In this document: positions 26,160 to 34,626 of the stretch, in pieces | How positions within the stretch are numbered: position 1 is the first letter of the stretch | Layout of the letters: the number at the start of each line of letters is the position of its first letter | NCBI RefSeq assembly: GCF_001625365.1 | Contig: NZ_LJJF01000001.1 | Location: 2,108,001 to 2,172,000 of the forward strand | Length of the DNA: 64,000 nt | Source: Streptomyces sp. MJM8645 | GTDB taxonomy: Bacteria > Actinomycetota > Actinomycetes > Streptomycetales > Streptomycetaceae | Direction: 5' to 3' | The notes under the pieces: generated by a model | Seen by the model: the letters and a program-made list of their open reading frames with translations, nothing else | The model's database searches: none | What the model was told of the DNA's origin: nothing | Made by a program: the position numbers and the translations under genes

Positions 26160-27499
26160 CACCGACGACGGGCAACTGAACACCCGACCGACACCAGTGG
26201 CGCCGACACCAGCGGCGCCACTGGCGCGTTGTCGGAGGCAGGCGGGCAGGCAGTCCGGCAGTCGGGCAGTCCGGCAGGCAGGCGGGCGGGCGGGCGGGCG
26301 GGCAGGGCTGGAACCGGGGGCTCGGGCTGCGGGAGTTCACCCGGGGAAGGCCTACGGGCGCTCCGGGGTGAGCGCCAGGACGGCGAGGTCGTCGGCGAGC
26401 AGGCCGGCGTACTCGTGGACGTCCTGGGCCAGGAAGGAGACCAGCCGGTCGGGCGAGGTGGTGCCGAGGGCGGCCAGGCGGGGGCCAGCGGGTAGAAGGC
26501 GCCGGTGGCGTCGCGGGCCTCGCTCACGCCGTCGGTGTAGAGCAGGACGGTGTGGCCCGGGGGCAGGGCGACGGCGGTCGGCTTGCCACGCTCGTCGGGG
26601 GGCCCGAGGTGGGCGAGGCCGAGCGGGAGCTCGTCCGCGCAGGACACCGGGGTGATGGTGTGCTCGGTGAGCAGCAGCGGGGTGGTGTGGCCCCGGTTGA
26701 CGATCTCCACGCAGTCGGAGCCCGGCCGGTACTGCAGCAGGACGGCGGTGACGAACAGCTCGTCGTCGCCCCGGTCGGCGGCGTCGCGCAGGACGGCACG
26801 GTCCAGCTGGTCGGCGAGGTCGACCAGGTCGGGGGTGTCGTGGGCGGTCGCCCGGAAGGCGCCGAGCACGTCGGCCACCGTACGGACGGCGCCGAGGCCC
26901 TTGCCGCGGACGTCGCCGAGCAGCACCCGGACGCCGAAGCGGGTGTCGCACACCTCGTACAGGTCCCCGCCGACCAGGACCTCGGCCTGGGCCGGGCGGT
27001 AGAGGCCGGCCACCCGCAGGCCGCCCGCCCGCTCGGGCACCGGGCGCAGCACGGTGCGCTGCAGGGTCTCGGCGACGGTACGGGCGTGCAGCAGGGTGCG
27101 GTTCTGCCGGGTCCGCTGCCAGGACAGGGCGGTGCCCATCACCCCGGAGAGCAGCGTGGCGATGTAGACCCAGACGTGGTGCTGCTCGTTGATGTGGCCC
27201 GCCCGCACGGCCAGCACCAGTTGCAGCGCCAGGGCGCCGACCGTGGTGGTGGCGGTCAGCGCCGGGCCGTAGCTGAACGCCGCCACCACGGGCAGCGCGG
27301 TCAGCAGGAAGCCGGCCGCGACCGCGTCCGGGACGATCGCCTCGGCGGCCAGGTCGAGCAGCAGCAGGAGCACCGGCAGCCAGGGCACCCAGCGCGGTGC
27401 CCGGGGTTCCACGGCCGCCGGATGCTCCGGGCGGGGTGCTACGGGCACGGTGGAGTCCTCCTGCCCGACCGGTCCGGTATGACCGGTTCGTCCCTCCAT
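26132..27499 (-). CDS. PP2C/SpoIIE-type phosphatase, frameshifted near its 3' end
   Basis: Membrane-anchored serine phosphatase, probably acting on an anti-sigma antagonist or similar partner. Residues about 35-125 hold 3-4 hydrophobic helices, then the SpoIIE domain with VLVGGDLYEV, VLLGDVRGKGLGAV, DELFVTAVLL, IVNRGHTTPLLL and TVLLYTDGVSEARD. After GAFYPLA the frame as written continues into non-homologous, repeat-encoded sequence to 26132. The expected ending (RLAALGTTSPDRLVSFLAQD ... LADDLAVLALTPERP, stop at 26352) lies in the next frame. A five-base G run at 26480-26484 is the likely site of a one-base deletion. The lost DDLAVLAL motif carries metal ligands, so the product as read should be inactive. 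ATG 27499 has AGGAG upstream. Confidence 0.8.
   Translation of the reverse strand: MEGRTGHTGPVGQEDSTVPVAPRPEHPAAVEPRAPRWVPWLPVLLLLLDLAAEAIVPDAVAAGFLLTALPVVAAFSYGPALTATTTVGALALQLVLAVRAGHINEQHHVWVYIATLLSGVMGTALSWQRTRQNRTLLHARTVAETLQRTVLRPVPERAGGLRVAGLYRPAQAEVLVGGDLYEVCDTRFGVRVLLGDVRGKGLGAVRTVADVLGAFRATAHDTPDLVDLADQLDRAVLRDAADRGDDELFVTAVLLQYRPGSDCVEIVNRGHTTPLLLTEHTITPVSCADELPLGLAHLGPPDERGKPTAVALPPGHTVLLYTDGVSEARDATGAFYPLAPAWPPSAPPRPTGWSPSWPRTSTSTPACSPTTSPSWRSPRSARRPSPGELPQPEPPVPALPARPPARLPAGLPDCRTACPPASDNAPVAPLVSAPLVSVGCSVARRRCQLCRPGRR
26235..26310. repeat. Simple-sequence GGCA/GGCG tract
   Basis: A run of GGCAGGCGGGCAGGCAGTCC-type units ending in a pure CGGG microsatellite (about 26280-26302). 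It lies between the intended end of the phosphatase gene and the end of the surface-protein gene. It is read as protein only because of the phosphatase frameshift. Confidence 0.75.
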
Positions 27500-27669
27500 G
27501 CTCTCCTACGGAGGACCCGGCCACGAATGGCCGAACGTCCCGGTTTCCGGGGCCGACCGGGCCCGGAAGCGGGGCGTCAGGGCCGGTCGACGGACGGTGA
27601 CGGAACCCGCCCCGCCCCGGCCGACGGGCGGGCGGGCGGGTCGGTGGGCGGTCAGCGGCGAGACGGTCG

Positions 27670-28887
27670 TCAGCGGACGATCACCGGCAGGGTCTCGAAG
27701 CCGCGCAGGACCAGGCGGTCCCGCCGGACCGGCACGCCGCCTTGGGCCAGCCGGGGGAAGCGGTCGAGCAGGGCGGGCACCGCGACCTCGGCCTCCAGCC
27801 GGGCCAGCTGGGCGCCCAGGCAGTAGTGCGGGCCGCCGCCGAAGCTCAGCGGCTGGCTGTCCCGCCGGGTCGGGTCGAACACCTCCGGGCGGTCGTACCG
27901 GGCCGGGTCGTGGTTGGCCGCGCCGAGCAGCAGAAGCGCCACGTTGCCGACCGGCACGGGCAGCCCGTCGACGGCCAGCCCCTCGGCCAGCGCCACCCGG
28001 GAGGTGAGCTGGACCGGGGAGTCGAAGCGCAGCACCTCGTCGGTGAAGCCTGCCGGGGTGATCGCGCCGCTGCGCAGCCCGGCGGCCGCCTCCGGGTGGC
28101 GGAACAGCAGGGCCAGGCCGTTGCCGAGCAGGTTGGTGGTGGTCTCGAAGCCGGCCACCAGCAGCAGCACCAGGTTGGCCAGCAGCTCTCGGGCGGGCAG
28201 CCGCTCCGGGTCGTCGGCGGCGATCCGGGCCAGGTCGGTGACCAGGTCGTCCTGCGGGCGGGCGAGGCGCTCGGCGGCCAGCTCGGTGAAGTAGCCGGCC
28301 AGTTCGTCGGCGGCCTGGTCAGCCTTGGTGAGCTCGGAGCGGTCGTCGATGAACTCCAGGGCGACGGTGAGGTCGGAGGCGAGGTCGCGGAAGCGGTAGC
28401 GGTCCCGCTCGGGGACGCCGAGCAGTTCGCAGATCACCCCGACCGGCAGCCGGAAGGCGAAGGCGTCCATGAAGTCCACCGGCGAGCCGTCGGCGCCCTG
28501 CTCGGCCATCTCGTCCAGCAGCCCGGCGACCGCCGCCTCCACCGCCGGGCGCAGCGCGGCCACCCGGCGGGCGGTGAAGACCGAGGCGATCAGCGAGCGG
28601 ACCCGGGGGTGGTCGGGCGCGTTGCGCTGCAGGATCGAGCGGCCGAACAGCGCCATCGACGGGTGCTCGGCGAATTCCGGGGTCAGCTCCGCCATCATGT
28701 CGGCGGTCGCGACGGCGAAGGCGGGGGTGCGCAGCACCTTGTCGGCCGCGGTGTGGCCGACCACCAGGAAGGTGTCCGGCCCGGCGGGCACCGCCGCGCC
28801 CAGCGCATGTGCCCGCGCGTACAGCGGGTACGGGTCGGCCCGGCCCTCGCTGGTCAGCAGTTCCTCGATGATCGCCGCGCCGTCCAT
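27670..28887 (-). CDS. Cytochrome P450
   Basis: Soluble bacterial P450 of 405 residues, using external ferredoxin and reductase. The I-helix motif is LLVAGFETTTNLLGNG, the K-helix ExxR lies in DEVLRFDSPV, and the heme-thiolate loop is FGGGPHYCLGAQLARLE. The N-terminus lacks a membrane anchor, as usual for streptomycete CYP105/107-like enzymes. ATG 28887 follows GGAG at a proper distance; the frame remains open further upstream but without P450 homology. No ferredoxin or biosynthetic genes adjoin, so the substrate is unknown. Confidence 0.93.
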   Translation of the reverse strand: MDGAAIIEELLTSEGRADPYPLYARAHALGAAVPAGPDTFLVVGHTAADKVLRTPAFAVATADMMAELTPEFAEHPSMALFGRSILQRNAPDHPRVRSLIASVFTARRVAALRPAVEAAVAGLLDEMAEQGADGSPVDFMDAFAFRLPVGVICELLGVPERDRYRFRDLASDLTVALEFIDDRSELTKADQAADELAGYFTELAAERLARPQDDLVTDLARIAADDPERLPARELLANLVLLLVAGFETTTNLLGNGLALLFRHPEAAAGLRSGAITPAGFTDEVLRFDSPVQLTSRVALAEGLAVDGLPVPVGNVALLLLGAANHDPARYDRPEVFDPTRRDSQPLSFGGGPHYCLGAQLARLEAEVAVPALLDRFPRLAQGGVPVRRDRLVLRGFETLPVIVR

Positions 28888-29066
28888 CCGGTGCTCCCCT
28901 CCCAGAGGCCACGTTCCTGGTGCGTGAACCACCGGAGGGTGCAGCGGAGTTCCCGTCCGGCCGAGGTACCGGGCCGGGCCGGGGGCTCGCCCGGCGTCGG
29001 CCCGGGTGCGCGTCCGGCGGGGGCGCCGGGCCGGGCGGGTTGGCGCCCGGCCGGCGGGCGGCTCGG

Positions 29067-29072
29067 TAGGGT
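29067..29072 (+). promoter_or_regulatory. -10 box of a probable leaderless ArsC-like gene
   Basis: TAGGGT lies exactly 7 nt before ATG 29080. With transcription starting at or next to the A of the ATG the mRNA would be leaderless; no Shine-Dalgarno is present. Confidence 0.55.
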
Positions 29073-29079
29073 TGCCGGT

Positions 29080-29436
29080 ATGGAGATCTGGATCAACCCG
29101 CGCTGCGGCAAGTGTCGGTCGGCGCTCGGCGCGCTGGAGGCCGTCGGGGCCGAGTACACCGTGCGGCGCTACCTGGAGGACCCGCCGACCTCGGCCGAGC
29201 TGGAGCAGGTACTGGAGCGGCTGGGCCTGGAGCCGTGGGACATCACCCGCATCGACGAGCAGGTCGCCAAGGACCTGGGGATGCGGAAGTGGACCCGGGA
29301 GCCGGCGGACCGGGATCGCTGGATCGCGGCGATGGCCGAGCACCCGATCCTGATCCAGCGCCCGATCATCACCGCGGACGACGGCCACGCCGTCGTGGCC
29401 CGGACCCCCGAGGCGGTCAAGTCCGTCCTGCCGTAG
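29080..29436 (+). CDS. ArsC/Spx-family thioredoxin-fold protein
   Basis: Cytoplasmic protein of 118 residues with the ArsC-type opening MEIWINPRCGKCRSALGALE; the CGKC pair gives a CxxC-like redox site where classical glutaredoxin-linked arsenate reductases have one cysteine. Later conserved pieces are RYLEDPPTSAELEQVLERLG and HPILIQRPIITADD with the Arg expected for oxyanion contact. It may be an arsenate reductase-like or general redox protein; there are no ars genes nearby, so arsenate specificity is doubtful. Confidence 0.85.
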   Translation: MEIWINPRCGKCRSALGALEAVGAEYTVRRYLEDPPTSAELEQVLERLGLEPWDITRIDEQVAKDLGMRKWTREPADRDRWIAAMAEHPILIQRPIITADDGHAVVARTPEAVKSVLP

Positions 29437-29493
29437 CAGCGCCGCGTCCGGAGCCTCCGACGTGTCCGAGGCGTCCGAGGCGTCCGGGGCCGG

Positions 29494-29964
29494 TCAGTGC
29501 AGTTGGATCCGCTGCACCGGTCGGCCCGGGTGCCAGTTGAGGATCCACAGGTGGCCCTCCCCCACGGCGGTGTGCACCACCTGCTCCAGGTCCAGCCGGA
29601 AGGCGTGGAAGGCGGTCGGCGGCGGCTCGGGCAGATCGGCCGCGTAGGCGGACAGTTCGGCCTCGTCGGTGATCTCGACCGCGCGGCCGGAGACCTTGGA
29701 GTCCCCGCTGGCCATCGTCTCGTCCCCCGGGTGGGCGTGCAGCGCGAAGCGGGCGTCCCGCTGGAGGTCGCGCGCCTTGGCCGAGCCGTACATCGACCCG
29801 AGCATCAGGTCGGCGCCGACGAAGCCGACCTCCGTACCGCTCACCCGGGGCGAACCGTCCTTGCGCAGCGTCGCCAGGACGTGGTGCTTCTCGGCTTCGA
29901 ACCGGGCCCGCACGAGGGGGGCCAGCTCGGGTGCCTGCTGCTCGAAATCCTGCCAGGTGACCAT
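29494..29964 (-). CDS. Pyridoxamine 5'-phosphate oxidase-like (split-barrel flavin/F420) protein
   Basis: Split beta-barrel protein of 156 residues of the PPOX-like class. The N-terminus reads HHVLATLRKDGSPRVSGTEV followed by VGADLMLGSMYGSAKARDLQ, which is the flavin- or F420-binding face of these proteins, then RFALHAHPG and a C-terminal WHPGRPVQRIQLH. Many streptomycete members use F420, but the cofactor cannot be decided here. The gene appears leaderless: a CAGACT -10 on the minus strand (29971-29976) is 6 nt before ATG 29964, in a mirror arrangement with the divergent DUF1697 gene. Confidence 0.82.
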   Translation of the reverse strand: MVTWQDFEQQAPELAPLVRARFEAEKHHVLATLRKDGSPRVSGTEVGFVGADLMLGSMYGSAKARDLQRDARFALHAHPGDETMASGDSKVSGRAVEITDEAELSAYAADLPEPPPTAFHAFRLDLEQVVHTAVGEGHLWILNWHPGRPVQRIQLH

Positions 29965-29966
29965 GG

Positions 29967-30047
29967 CGCCAGTCTGGCACCGGGCACCGACAACCGCCGG
30001 GCGCCAGGGGCGACCTCCGGGTGTCAGGGGCCGGTGCCAGACTGGCG
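29967..30047. promoter_or_regulatory. Mirror-image divergent promoter (17-bp inverted repeat)
   Basis: CGCCAGTCTGGCACCGG (29967-29983) and its exact reverse complement CCGGTGCCAGACTGGCG (30031-30047) stand 2 nt from each start codon. Each contains CAGACT 6 nt before the start codon on its side, giving two identical promoters that fire outward. A shared regulator could bind the two arms. Confidence 0.7.
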
Positions 30048-30049
30048 GG

Positions 30050-30598
30050 GTGACCACCACGACCACGTACATCGCGTTCCTGCGGGCGATCAACGTCGGC
30101 GGCCGGACGGTGCGGATGGAGCGGCTGCGGGCGCTCTTCGCCGAGTTGGGGCTCGGGGGCGTGCGCTCCTACATCCAGAGCGGCAACGTCTTCTTCACCA
30201 CCGACGAGCCGGACCGCGCCGCCCTCACCCGGCGCATCGAGGAGCACCTGGAGCGGTCCCTCGGCTACCCGGTGCCCGCGCTGCTGCGGACGGTCGACGA
30301 GGTGGCCGCGCTGCTGGCCGCCGAGCCGTTCAAGGGCGTCGAAGTGACGCCCGACGTCCGGCTGGTCGTGGCCTTCCTCTCCGAGCCGCTGCCCGCCGAC
30401 CTCGCCGTCCCCCGTCTCTCGCCGAAGGGCGACCACGAGGTGGTCGGCGCCGACCCGGGCGCCGCGTACGTGGTGGTCCACCTGCGGGACGGCAAGTGGG
30501 TCACCGGGGAACTGTTCGGCAAGGCCTACCGAGGTGCGGTCACCTCCCGGTTCCTGCACACCACCGAGAAGATCCTGGCGGCCGCCCGGAAAGGCTGA
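30050..30598 (+). CDS. DUF1697-family protein
   Basis: Protein of 182 residues, function unknown. The family opening YIAFLRAINVGGRTVRMERL is clear, as is the following VRSYIQSGNVFF segment; C-terminal KAYRGAVTSRFLHTTEKILA completes the domain. Length is normal. GTG 30050 is chosen because the CAGACT -10 lies 6 nt upstream and the conserved region starts 6 residues later; there is no Shine-Dalgarno. Divergent from the PPOX-like gene through a shared inverted repeat. Confidence 0.88.
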   Translation: MTTTTTYIAFLRAINVGGRTVRMERLRALFAELGLGGVRSYIQSGNVFFTTDEPDRAALTRRIEEHLERSLGYPVPALLRTVDEVAALLAAEPFKGVEVTPDVRLVVAFLSEPLPADLAVPRLSPKGDHEVVGADPGAAYVVVHLRDGKWVTGELFGKAYRGAVTSRFLHTTEKILAAARKG

Positions 30599-30728
30599 CC
30601 CCCTGACCCCCTGACCCTCGCTCTGCCCGCCCCGACACCCAGGCACCCGGCCGCCCGGAACCGCGGTGGCGCACCGGGCGTCTGGAGTGCAGTGACGTAC
30701 TCACCGTGCGCCGGCACCCGGCGTGATC

Positions 30729-30758
30729 TGGACAGTCCGAGCCGGCCGAGCCGACAAT
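30729..30758 (+). promoter_or_regulatory. Promoter of the DUF1707/FHA gene
   Basis: TGGACA (30729-30734), an 18-nt spacer and GACAAT (30753-30758), with 6 nt to ATG 30765. It fits a housekeeping-type promoter giving a leaderless transcript. Confidence 0.5.
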
Positions 30759-30764
30759 CGGGCC

Positions 30765-31328
30765 ATGACGTCTCCTGAGTTCCGCACCGGCGCCGTCCGG
30801 CCCTCCGGCGCGGTCCGCCCCTCGGACGCCGAACGGGACCAGGCGCTCGGGGTGCTCAAGGACGGAGCGGGCAGCGGACGGCTGTCGCACGACACCTTCC
30901 TCGGCCGGATGGAGATCGTCCTGCACGCCACCAGCCGGGGCGAGTTGGACGAGGCGATGACCGGGCTGCCGACCGGGAGCCCGGTCGAGCGCTTCCTGCT
31001 GCGGACGGTCGGCCGGGTCTCCGCGTTCGGGGACCGGCTGCGCCGGGCCTGGCGCACCGAGCGGCTGCCCGGGCTGAGCCTGCCGGAGACCGGGGCAGGG
31101 CAGTTGACGATCGGTCGGTTTCCCGGCTCGGGGCTGCGGCTGCACGACGCCTCGGTCTCCCGACGGCACGCCGAACTGCGGCGCGAGGGCGGCGGCTGGG
31201 TGCTGTACGACCTGGGCTCGACCAACGGCACGCACGTGAACGGGCGCCGGATCGCGGGCGGGGTGCGGGTCCGGCCAGGCGACCAGGTCCGGTTCGGGAA
31301 CCTGGAGTTCCGGCTCGCCTCTGACTGA
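30765..31328 (+). CDS. DUF1707 and FHA domain protein
   Basis: Cytoplasmic protein of 187 residues. Residues about 15-65 form a DUF1707 domain (VRPSDAERDQALGVLKDGAG, GRLSHDTFLGRMEIVLHATS). Residues about 103-187 form an FHA phosphothreonine-binding domain with LTIGRFPGSGLRLHD, SVSRRHAELR and DLGSTNGTHVNG, all key Gly, Arg, Ser, His and Asn positions intact. Such proteins read Ser/Thr-kinase phosphorylation; the partner is not encoded nearby. Start ATG 30765 sits 6 nt after the -10 box. Confidence 0.9.
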   Translation: MTSPEFRTGAVRPSGAVRPSDAERDQALGVLKDGAGSGRLSHDTFLGRMEIVLHATSRGELDEAMTGLPTGSPVERFLLRTVGRVSAFGDRLRRAWRTERLPGLSLPETGAGQLTIGRFPGSGLRLHDASVSRRHAELRREGGGWVLYDLGSTNGTHVNGRRIAGGVRVRPGDQVRFGNLEFRLASD

Positions 31329-31415
31329 GCCGCACCCCCGGCCGGTCGGTACGGCCTGAGCGGGCGCCGGGGAGGCGTCGGGCGGGCAGGCATGCGGGCG
31401 TGCGGGCGTGCGGTG

Positions 31416-31823
31416 TCAGCCGTGGGTGACGTGCAGTTCGGCGTAGCGGTCGCCCTTGTCCGCCTTGCGCAGGGTGACCTTCGCCGTGCCGACGGCGGTC
31501 TCGGCGCCCTTGCCGACGGTCTTCCGTTCGTCGCCGACCGCCACCTCGACCGTGCTGTCGGTGATGTGGCCGACCGTCATCTTCACGGTGCGGTCGCCGC
31601 CGAAGACCTGGAGGGTCTTGAAGGCGTCGGCGCCGTCGGTGCGGACGACGACGTCGCAGCTGTCGTCGTCGAGGCAGAGCGCGACACCGCCGTCGCAGGC
31701 GGTCAGTCCGGCGCCGAGGGCCAGGACGGCGCCGGCGGCGAGGAGCGCCCGGCGGTGGACGGCGGGCCCGAAACGGCGCCGGGCAGGGGTTCGGTGGGAG
31801 TTCGGGGTGCTCGCTGTGGTCAT
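31416..31823 (-). CDS. Small putative lipoprotein
   Basis: Predicted 135-residue lipoprotein. A basic N-terminus (HRTPARRRFGPAVHRRALL) and hydrophobic helix lead to the lipobox LTAC at about residue 43. The mature part contains two further Cys (ALCLDDDSCD) and beta-rich segments (VKMTVGHITDSTVEVAVGD). I do not recognise a family. Start ATG 31823; an in-frame ATG 36 nt upstream lengthens the signal without need. The tandem GCGGGCGT tract between it and the FHA gene is the only feature in the short convergent gap. Confidence 0.7.
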   Translation of the reverse strand: MTTASTPNSHRTPARRRFGPAVHRRALLAAGAVLALGAGLTACDGGVALCLDDDSCDVVVRTDGADAFKTLQVFGGDRTVKMTVGHITDSTVEVAVGDERKTVGKGAETAVGTAKVTLRKADKGDRYAELHVTHG

Positions 31824-32052
31824 GGCGTCGACGGTAGGCGCCCGGACGCGCCCCGCCATCGGCCGTCGGCGGTACGCACCCCCTGGCCGGCCCCGGAGCG
31901 CCCGAACAGCCGCAACCCCGAGGGTGATGGGTCCAATCCCCTAGGGGACGAGGGGAGTTGGAACTGCGGGTAGCGGATTCCGAAGAGGCTCGGCATATGC
32001 CTCGGGGGTATGCCACGCGCGTAGATCGACGGGCCGCGAAAAGGACCGGCGC
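31824..32052. other. Gap between lipoprotein start and hemerythrin-like gene end
   Basis: No gene. Near 31990-32020 it contains GGCATATGCC followed by GGTATGCC, a small palindrome and a half copy, of unknown meaning. It should contain the promoter of the lipoprotein gene (minus strand). Confidence 0.4.
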
Positions 32053-32844
32053 TCAGTCGGCGACACCGCCCAGGTCGCTGCCCAGCGCACCGGCCGGGCC
32101 CCACAGCGGCGCCATGCAGCGCTGGTAGGTGGCCTGCCAGTGCGGCCAGTTGCGGGCCACGTCGTCGTCGCACTCGGCCAACAGCCGCTCCACCAGCGCC
32201 GGTTCCACGCCCTCCAGCAGCCAGGCCAGCGCGTCCGCCGTCCCCGGGCCGTCCGCCGAGCGCAGCAGGTCCATCAGCTCGCCCAGGCCGCCGAGCCGGG
32301 AGCCCTCCGGGACCACCCGCTCCATCCGGGGCAGCAACTGGCGCTCCTCGATCCGCAGGTGCGTCTCCAGCCGGGCCGCCAGGTCCTCCATCGCGTACGC
32401 CACCGGCCAGGCGCTACCGGTGTCCCGGCTGGCGATCCGCACCAGCGTGGTGACCCGGGTGAACGAGTGGTCGAGGTTGTGGTGGTCCGCCTCCAGCCAG
32501 TTGAGCAGCAGCCGCAGCTCGGGGGCGAAGCGGCGCACGATCGGCCAGATCCGGCTGTCCTGCTGCTCGTGGTGGCAGGTCAGCATCGCGGTCACGAAGC
32601 TCCAGTGCCGCAGCAGCGCCTCGCCGGCGTCGTCCTCGCCGGGCTGGAGCAGCCGCAGGGCGTTGGGCAGCCGGGCGAGGTCCCGGCGCAGCGCGGCGTG
32701 CACCAGCCGCAGTCCGGCGAAGCGGGCCGTCACCGGCTCCTCACCGACGGCCCGCACGGGCACGGCCGCGCCCCGGGTGTCGACCCCGGACCCCGCCTGC
32801 TCGGGCACGGAGGGGGACGGCTGAGGCAGTAGATGGATCGGCAT
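32053..32844 (-). CDS. Hemerythrin HHE-type domain protein
   Basis: Cytoplasmic protein of 263 residues. The iron-ligand pattern of HHE domains is visible: LRLVHAALRRDLARL (first His), MLTCHHEQQDSRIWP (His-His-Glu), LEADHHNLDHSF (His pair) and LETHLRIEERQLLP (His with Glu). The domain spans about residues 45-185; the remaining 80 residues end with a variable Trp-rich part. Predicted to bind a di-iron centre and respond to O2, NO or oxidants. GAAGAGAG precedes ATG 32844. Confidence 0.85.
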   Translation of the reverse strand: MPIHLLPQPSPSVPEQAGSGVDTRGAAVPVRAVGEEPVTARFAGLRLVHAALRRDLARLPNALRLLQPGEDDAGEALLRHWSFVTAMLTCHHEQQDSRIWPIVRRFAPELRLLLNWLEADHHNLDHSFTRVTTLVRIASRDTGSAWPVAYAMEDLAARLETHLRIEERQLLPRMERVVPEGSRLGGLGELMDLLRSADGPGTADALAWLLEGVEPALVERLLAECDDDVARNWPHWQATYQRCMAPLWGPAGALGSDLGGVAD

Positions 32845-33035
32845 GGGACTCTCTTCACGACGTCGTGGGGCGGGCGGGGCCAGCCGGTGGAGCGGCCCCA
32901 TCCAAGGTGCTCACAGTCGATCAAAAGTGAATCAATGTCCGATTGACGCGCAGGTCACAGGCATGCGCGCGGGGGAAACGGCGCTGCGCGGGAGCCGCCC
33001 CGCGCTCGCCCGCCCGGCCTCCGGACGCTGCCGGA

Positions 33036-33079
33036 ACGCCGTGGGCCCGGGGCACCTGGGTGCCCCGGGCCCACGGCGT
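33036..33079. terminator. Strong hairpin downstream of esterase gene
   Basis: Arms 33036-33056 and 33059-33079 are exact reverse complements (each contains GTGGGCCCGGGGCAC or its complement). It lies about 60 bp after the stop of the minus-strand esterase and before the promoter of the hemerythrin-like gene. Confidence 0.88.
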
Positions 33080-33137
33080 GCGGGTCGTCGTGCGGGTCGC
33101 TGTACAGACGGCCGTACGGGTCGTCGCGCCGCTGGGA

Positions 33138-34205
33138 TCAGTCGGCCTCCGGGCCCGCCAGGTTCTTGGTGAGCCACTGCAGCGTGTCCGGGATCATCTT
33201 CTTGAAGTCCGAGGTCAGGTGCTTGCCGCCGGGCTGCTCGTAGTACTCCAGCGACACCGGCGGGGCGGCCTTGGCGACCCAGCCCTTGACCAGCTTGGTC
33301 TCGTACGGGTTGGCGCCGCCCGCGGTGACCAGCATCTTCACGTCGGCCTTGCCCTGGGCGACCAGCACGTCGGGGTTGTTGGCCTGCCGCTCGGCGTCGT
33401 GGCCCTTCCACAGCCCCGAGTCGGGAACGTAGTAGCCGTCGATCGGGACGGCGGCCTTGTAGACGTCCGGGTGCTGGAGGGCGAGCTTGGCGCTGCAGAA
33501 GCCGCCGGTGGAGGCGCCCATCACGCCCCAGCCGTCGCGGCCCTTCACGGTGCGGAAGTTGGCGCGGACGAAGTCCGGGAGGTCCTGGGACATCCAGGTG
33601 CCCATCTTGGGCTGGCCCGGGATGTCGGAGCAGTCCAGCGCGTTGTGCTCGTCGCTGTTGAAGTTCTGCACCGGCATGATCATGATGAACGGGTGGGACT
33701 TGCCCGCCTTGACCAGCTGCTCGTTCTCCTCCTGGATCGGCAGCTGGTTGTCGGTCCAGGTGTTGTAGCCGTTGCTCTGGCCGCCCGCGAAGAGGGTGAG
33801 CACCGGGAAGCCGGTCTTGGCGAACTTGGGGTCGTTGTACTCGGGCGGCAGCCAGACCCAGACCTTGCCGGAGACGCCGGACTTCGCGCCGGTCACCGTG
33901 GTCATCATGATCGGACCGGCGGACGTGTCCCGGGCCTTGCTCAGGTTTGCGGCCGGACCGGTGGGCATCAGCACCTTCCCGGTGGCGGCCGCGGGCTCCG
34001 CGGTGGTGGGCGCGGGCGTACCGCCGCCACCCGCGCTGGGCGAGCCGCCCGTGGCAGCGGTACCGGTCGCACCCGGGGTGCCGGCCGCCTTGCCGCCGTC
34101 CCCCTTCCCGCCGCCGGAACTCCCGCAGGCCGCGAGCGAGGCGGCCAGGGCGAGCACGGCGGCGCCGGTCAGGACGGCGCGGGAACGGGACGACTGCCTA
34201 AGCAC
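33138..34205 (-). CDS. Secreted lipoprotein esterase (esterase D / PF00756 type)
   Basis: Alpha/beta hydrolase of 355 residues, exported and lipid-anchored. The signal ends in the lipobox LAAC ([15 protein letters not shown]), then a Gly/Ala/Thr-rich linker of about 60 residues. The catalytic domain has [23 protein letters not shown], the nucleophile elbow [14 protein letters not shown] and a C-terminal His in [12 protein letters not shown]. The family includes mycolyltransferase-like and S-formylglutathione hydrolase-like esterases; the substrate is unknown. GTG 34205 is chosen because GAGAG lies about 9 nt upstream and the n-region starts there. Confidence 0.85.
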   Translation of the reverse strand: MLRQSSRSRAVLTGAAVLALAASLAACGSSGGGKGDGGKAAGTPGATGTAATGGSPSAGGGGTPAPTTAEPAAATGKVLMPTGPAANLSKARDTSAGPIMMTTVTGAKSGVSGKVWVWLPPEYNDPKFAKTGFPVLTLFAGGQSNGYNTWTDNQLPIQEENEQLVKAGKSHPFIMIMPVQNFNSDEHNALDCSDIPGQPKMGTWMSQDLPDFVRANFRTVKGRDGWGVMGASTGGFCSAKLALQHPDVYKAAVPIDGYYVPDSGLWKGHDAERQANNPDVLVAQGKADVKMLVTAGGANPYETKLVKGWVAKAAPPVSLEYYEQPGGKHLTSDFKKMIPDTLQWLTKNLAGPEAD

Positions 34206-34626
34206 GGTGAGGACTCTCCGACCGATGACACGCCCGGTCCGTCTGACCGGGCTGTGGCCCCCCGGTGGGGCCGGACAGACCGGGGGCGCGGCGCTGGTGC
34301 GGTCCCCGGGGTGGCGGCGCGTCCTCCCTCGCGGTGGCGCGCCTTCCTGCGATCTTATGACGTGGACCGGGGTGGCCCGGTTGCGCGGTGGCCACCGGAA
34401 ATCCAATGTTTGTTCGCGATCAGGTAAAGGCCTTCACCACTCCCCCCGAACGACGGGGGCCGGACGGCGGGGAGCACGGTCCGCGGCCTGTCCGGGGGCG
34501 CGAATTTTGGGGCCTTCGACCAGTGACGGCGGCCCCCGTATCCGCAACGATCGGCTCACGCCCCAACCGACCCGCGCCCAGCCGAAGCCGAAGCCGAACC
34601 GACCCGAGCAGACCCAGGAGAACGCC
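34206..34626. other. Divergent intergenic region, esterase and SDR
   Basis: 421 bp without a gene. A GCCGAA triple repeat lies at about 34583-34600 and AGGAG (34616-34620) serves the SDR. A less GC-rich patch (about 34395-34440) may hold promoter elements; none was strong enough to name. Confidence 0.45.
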
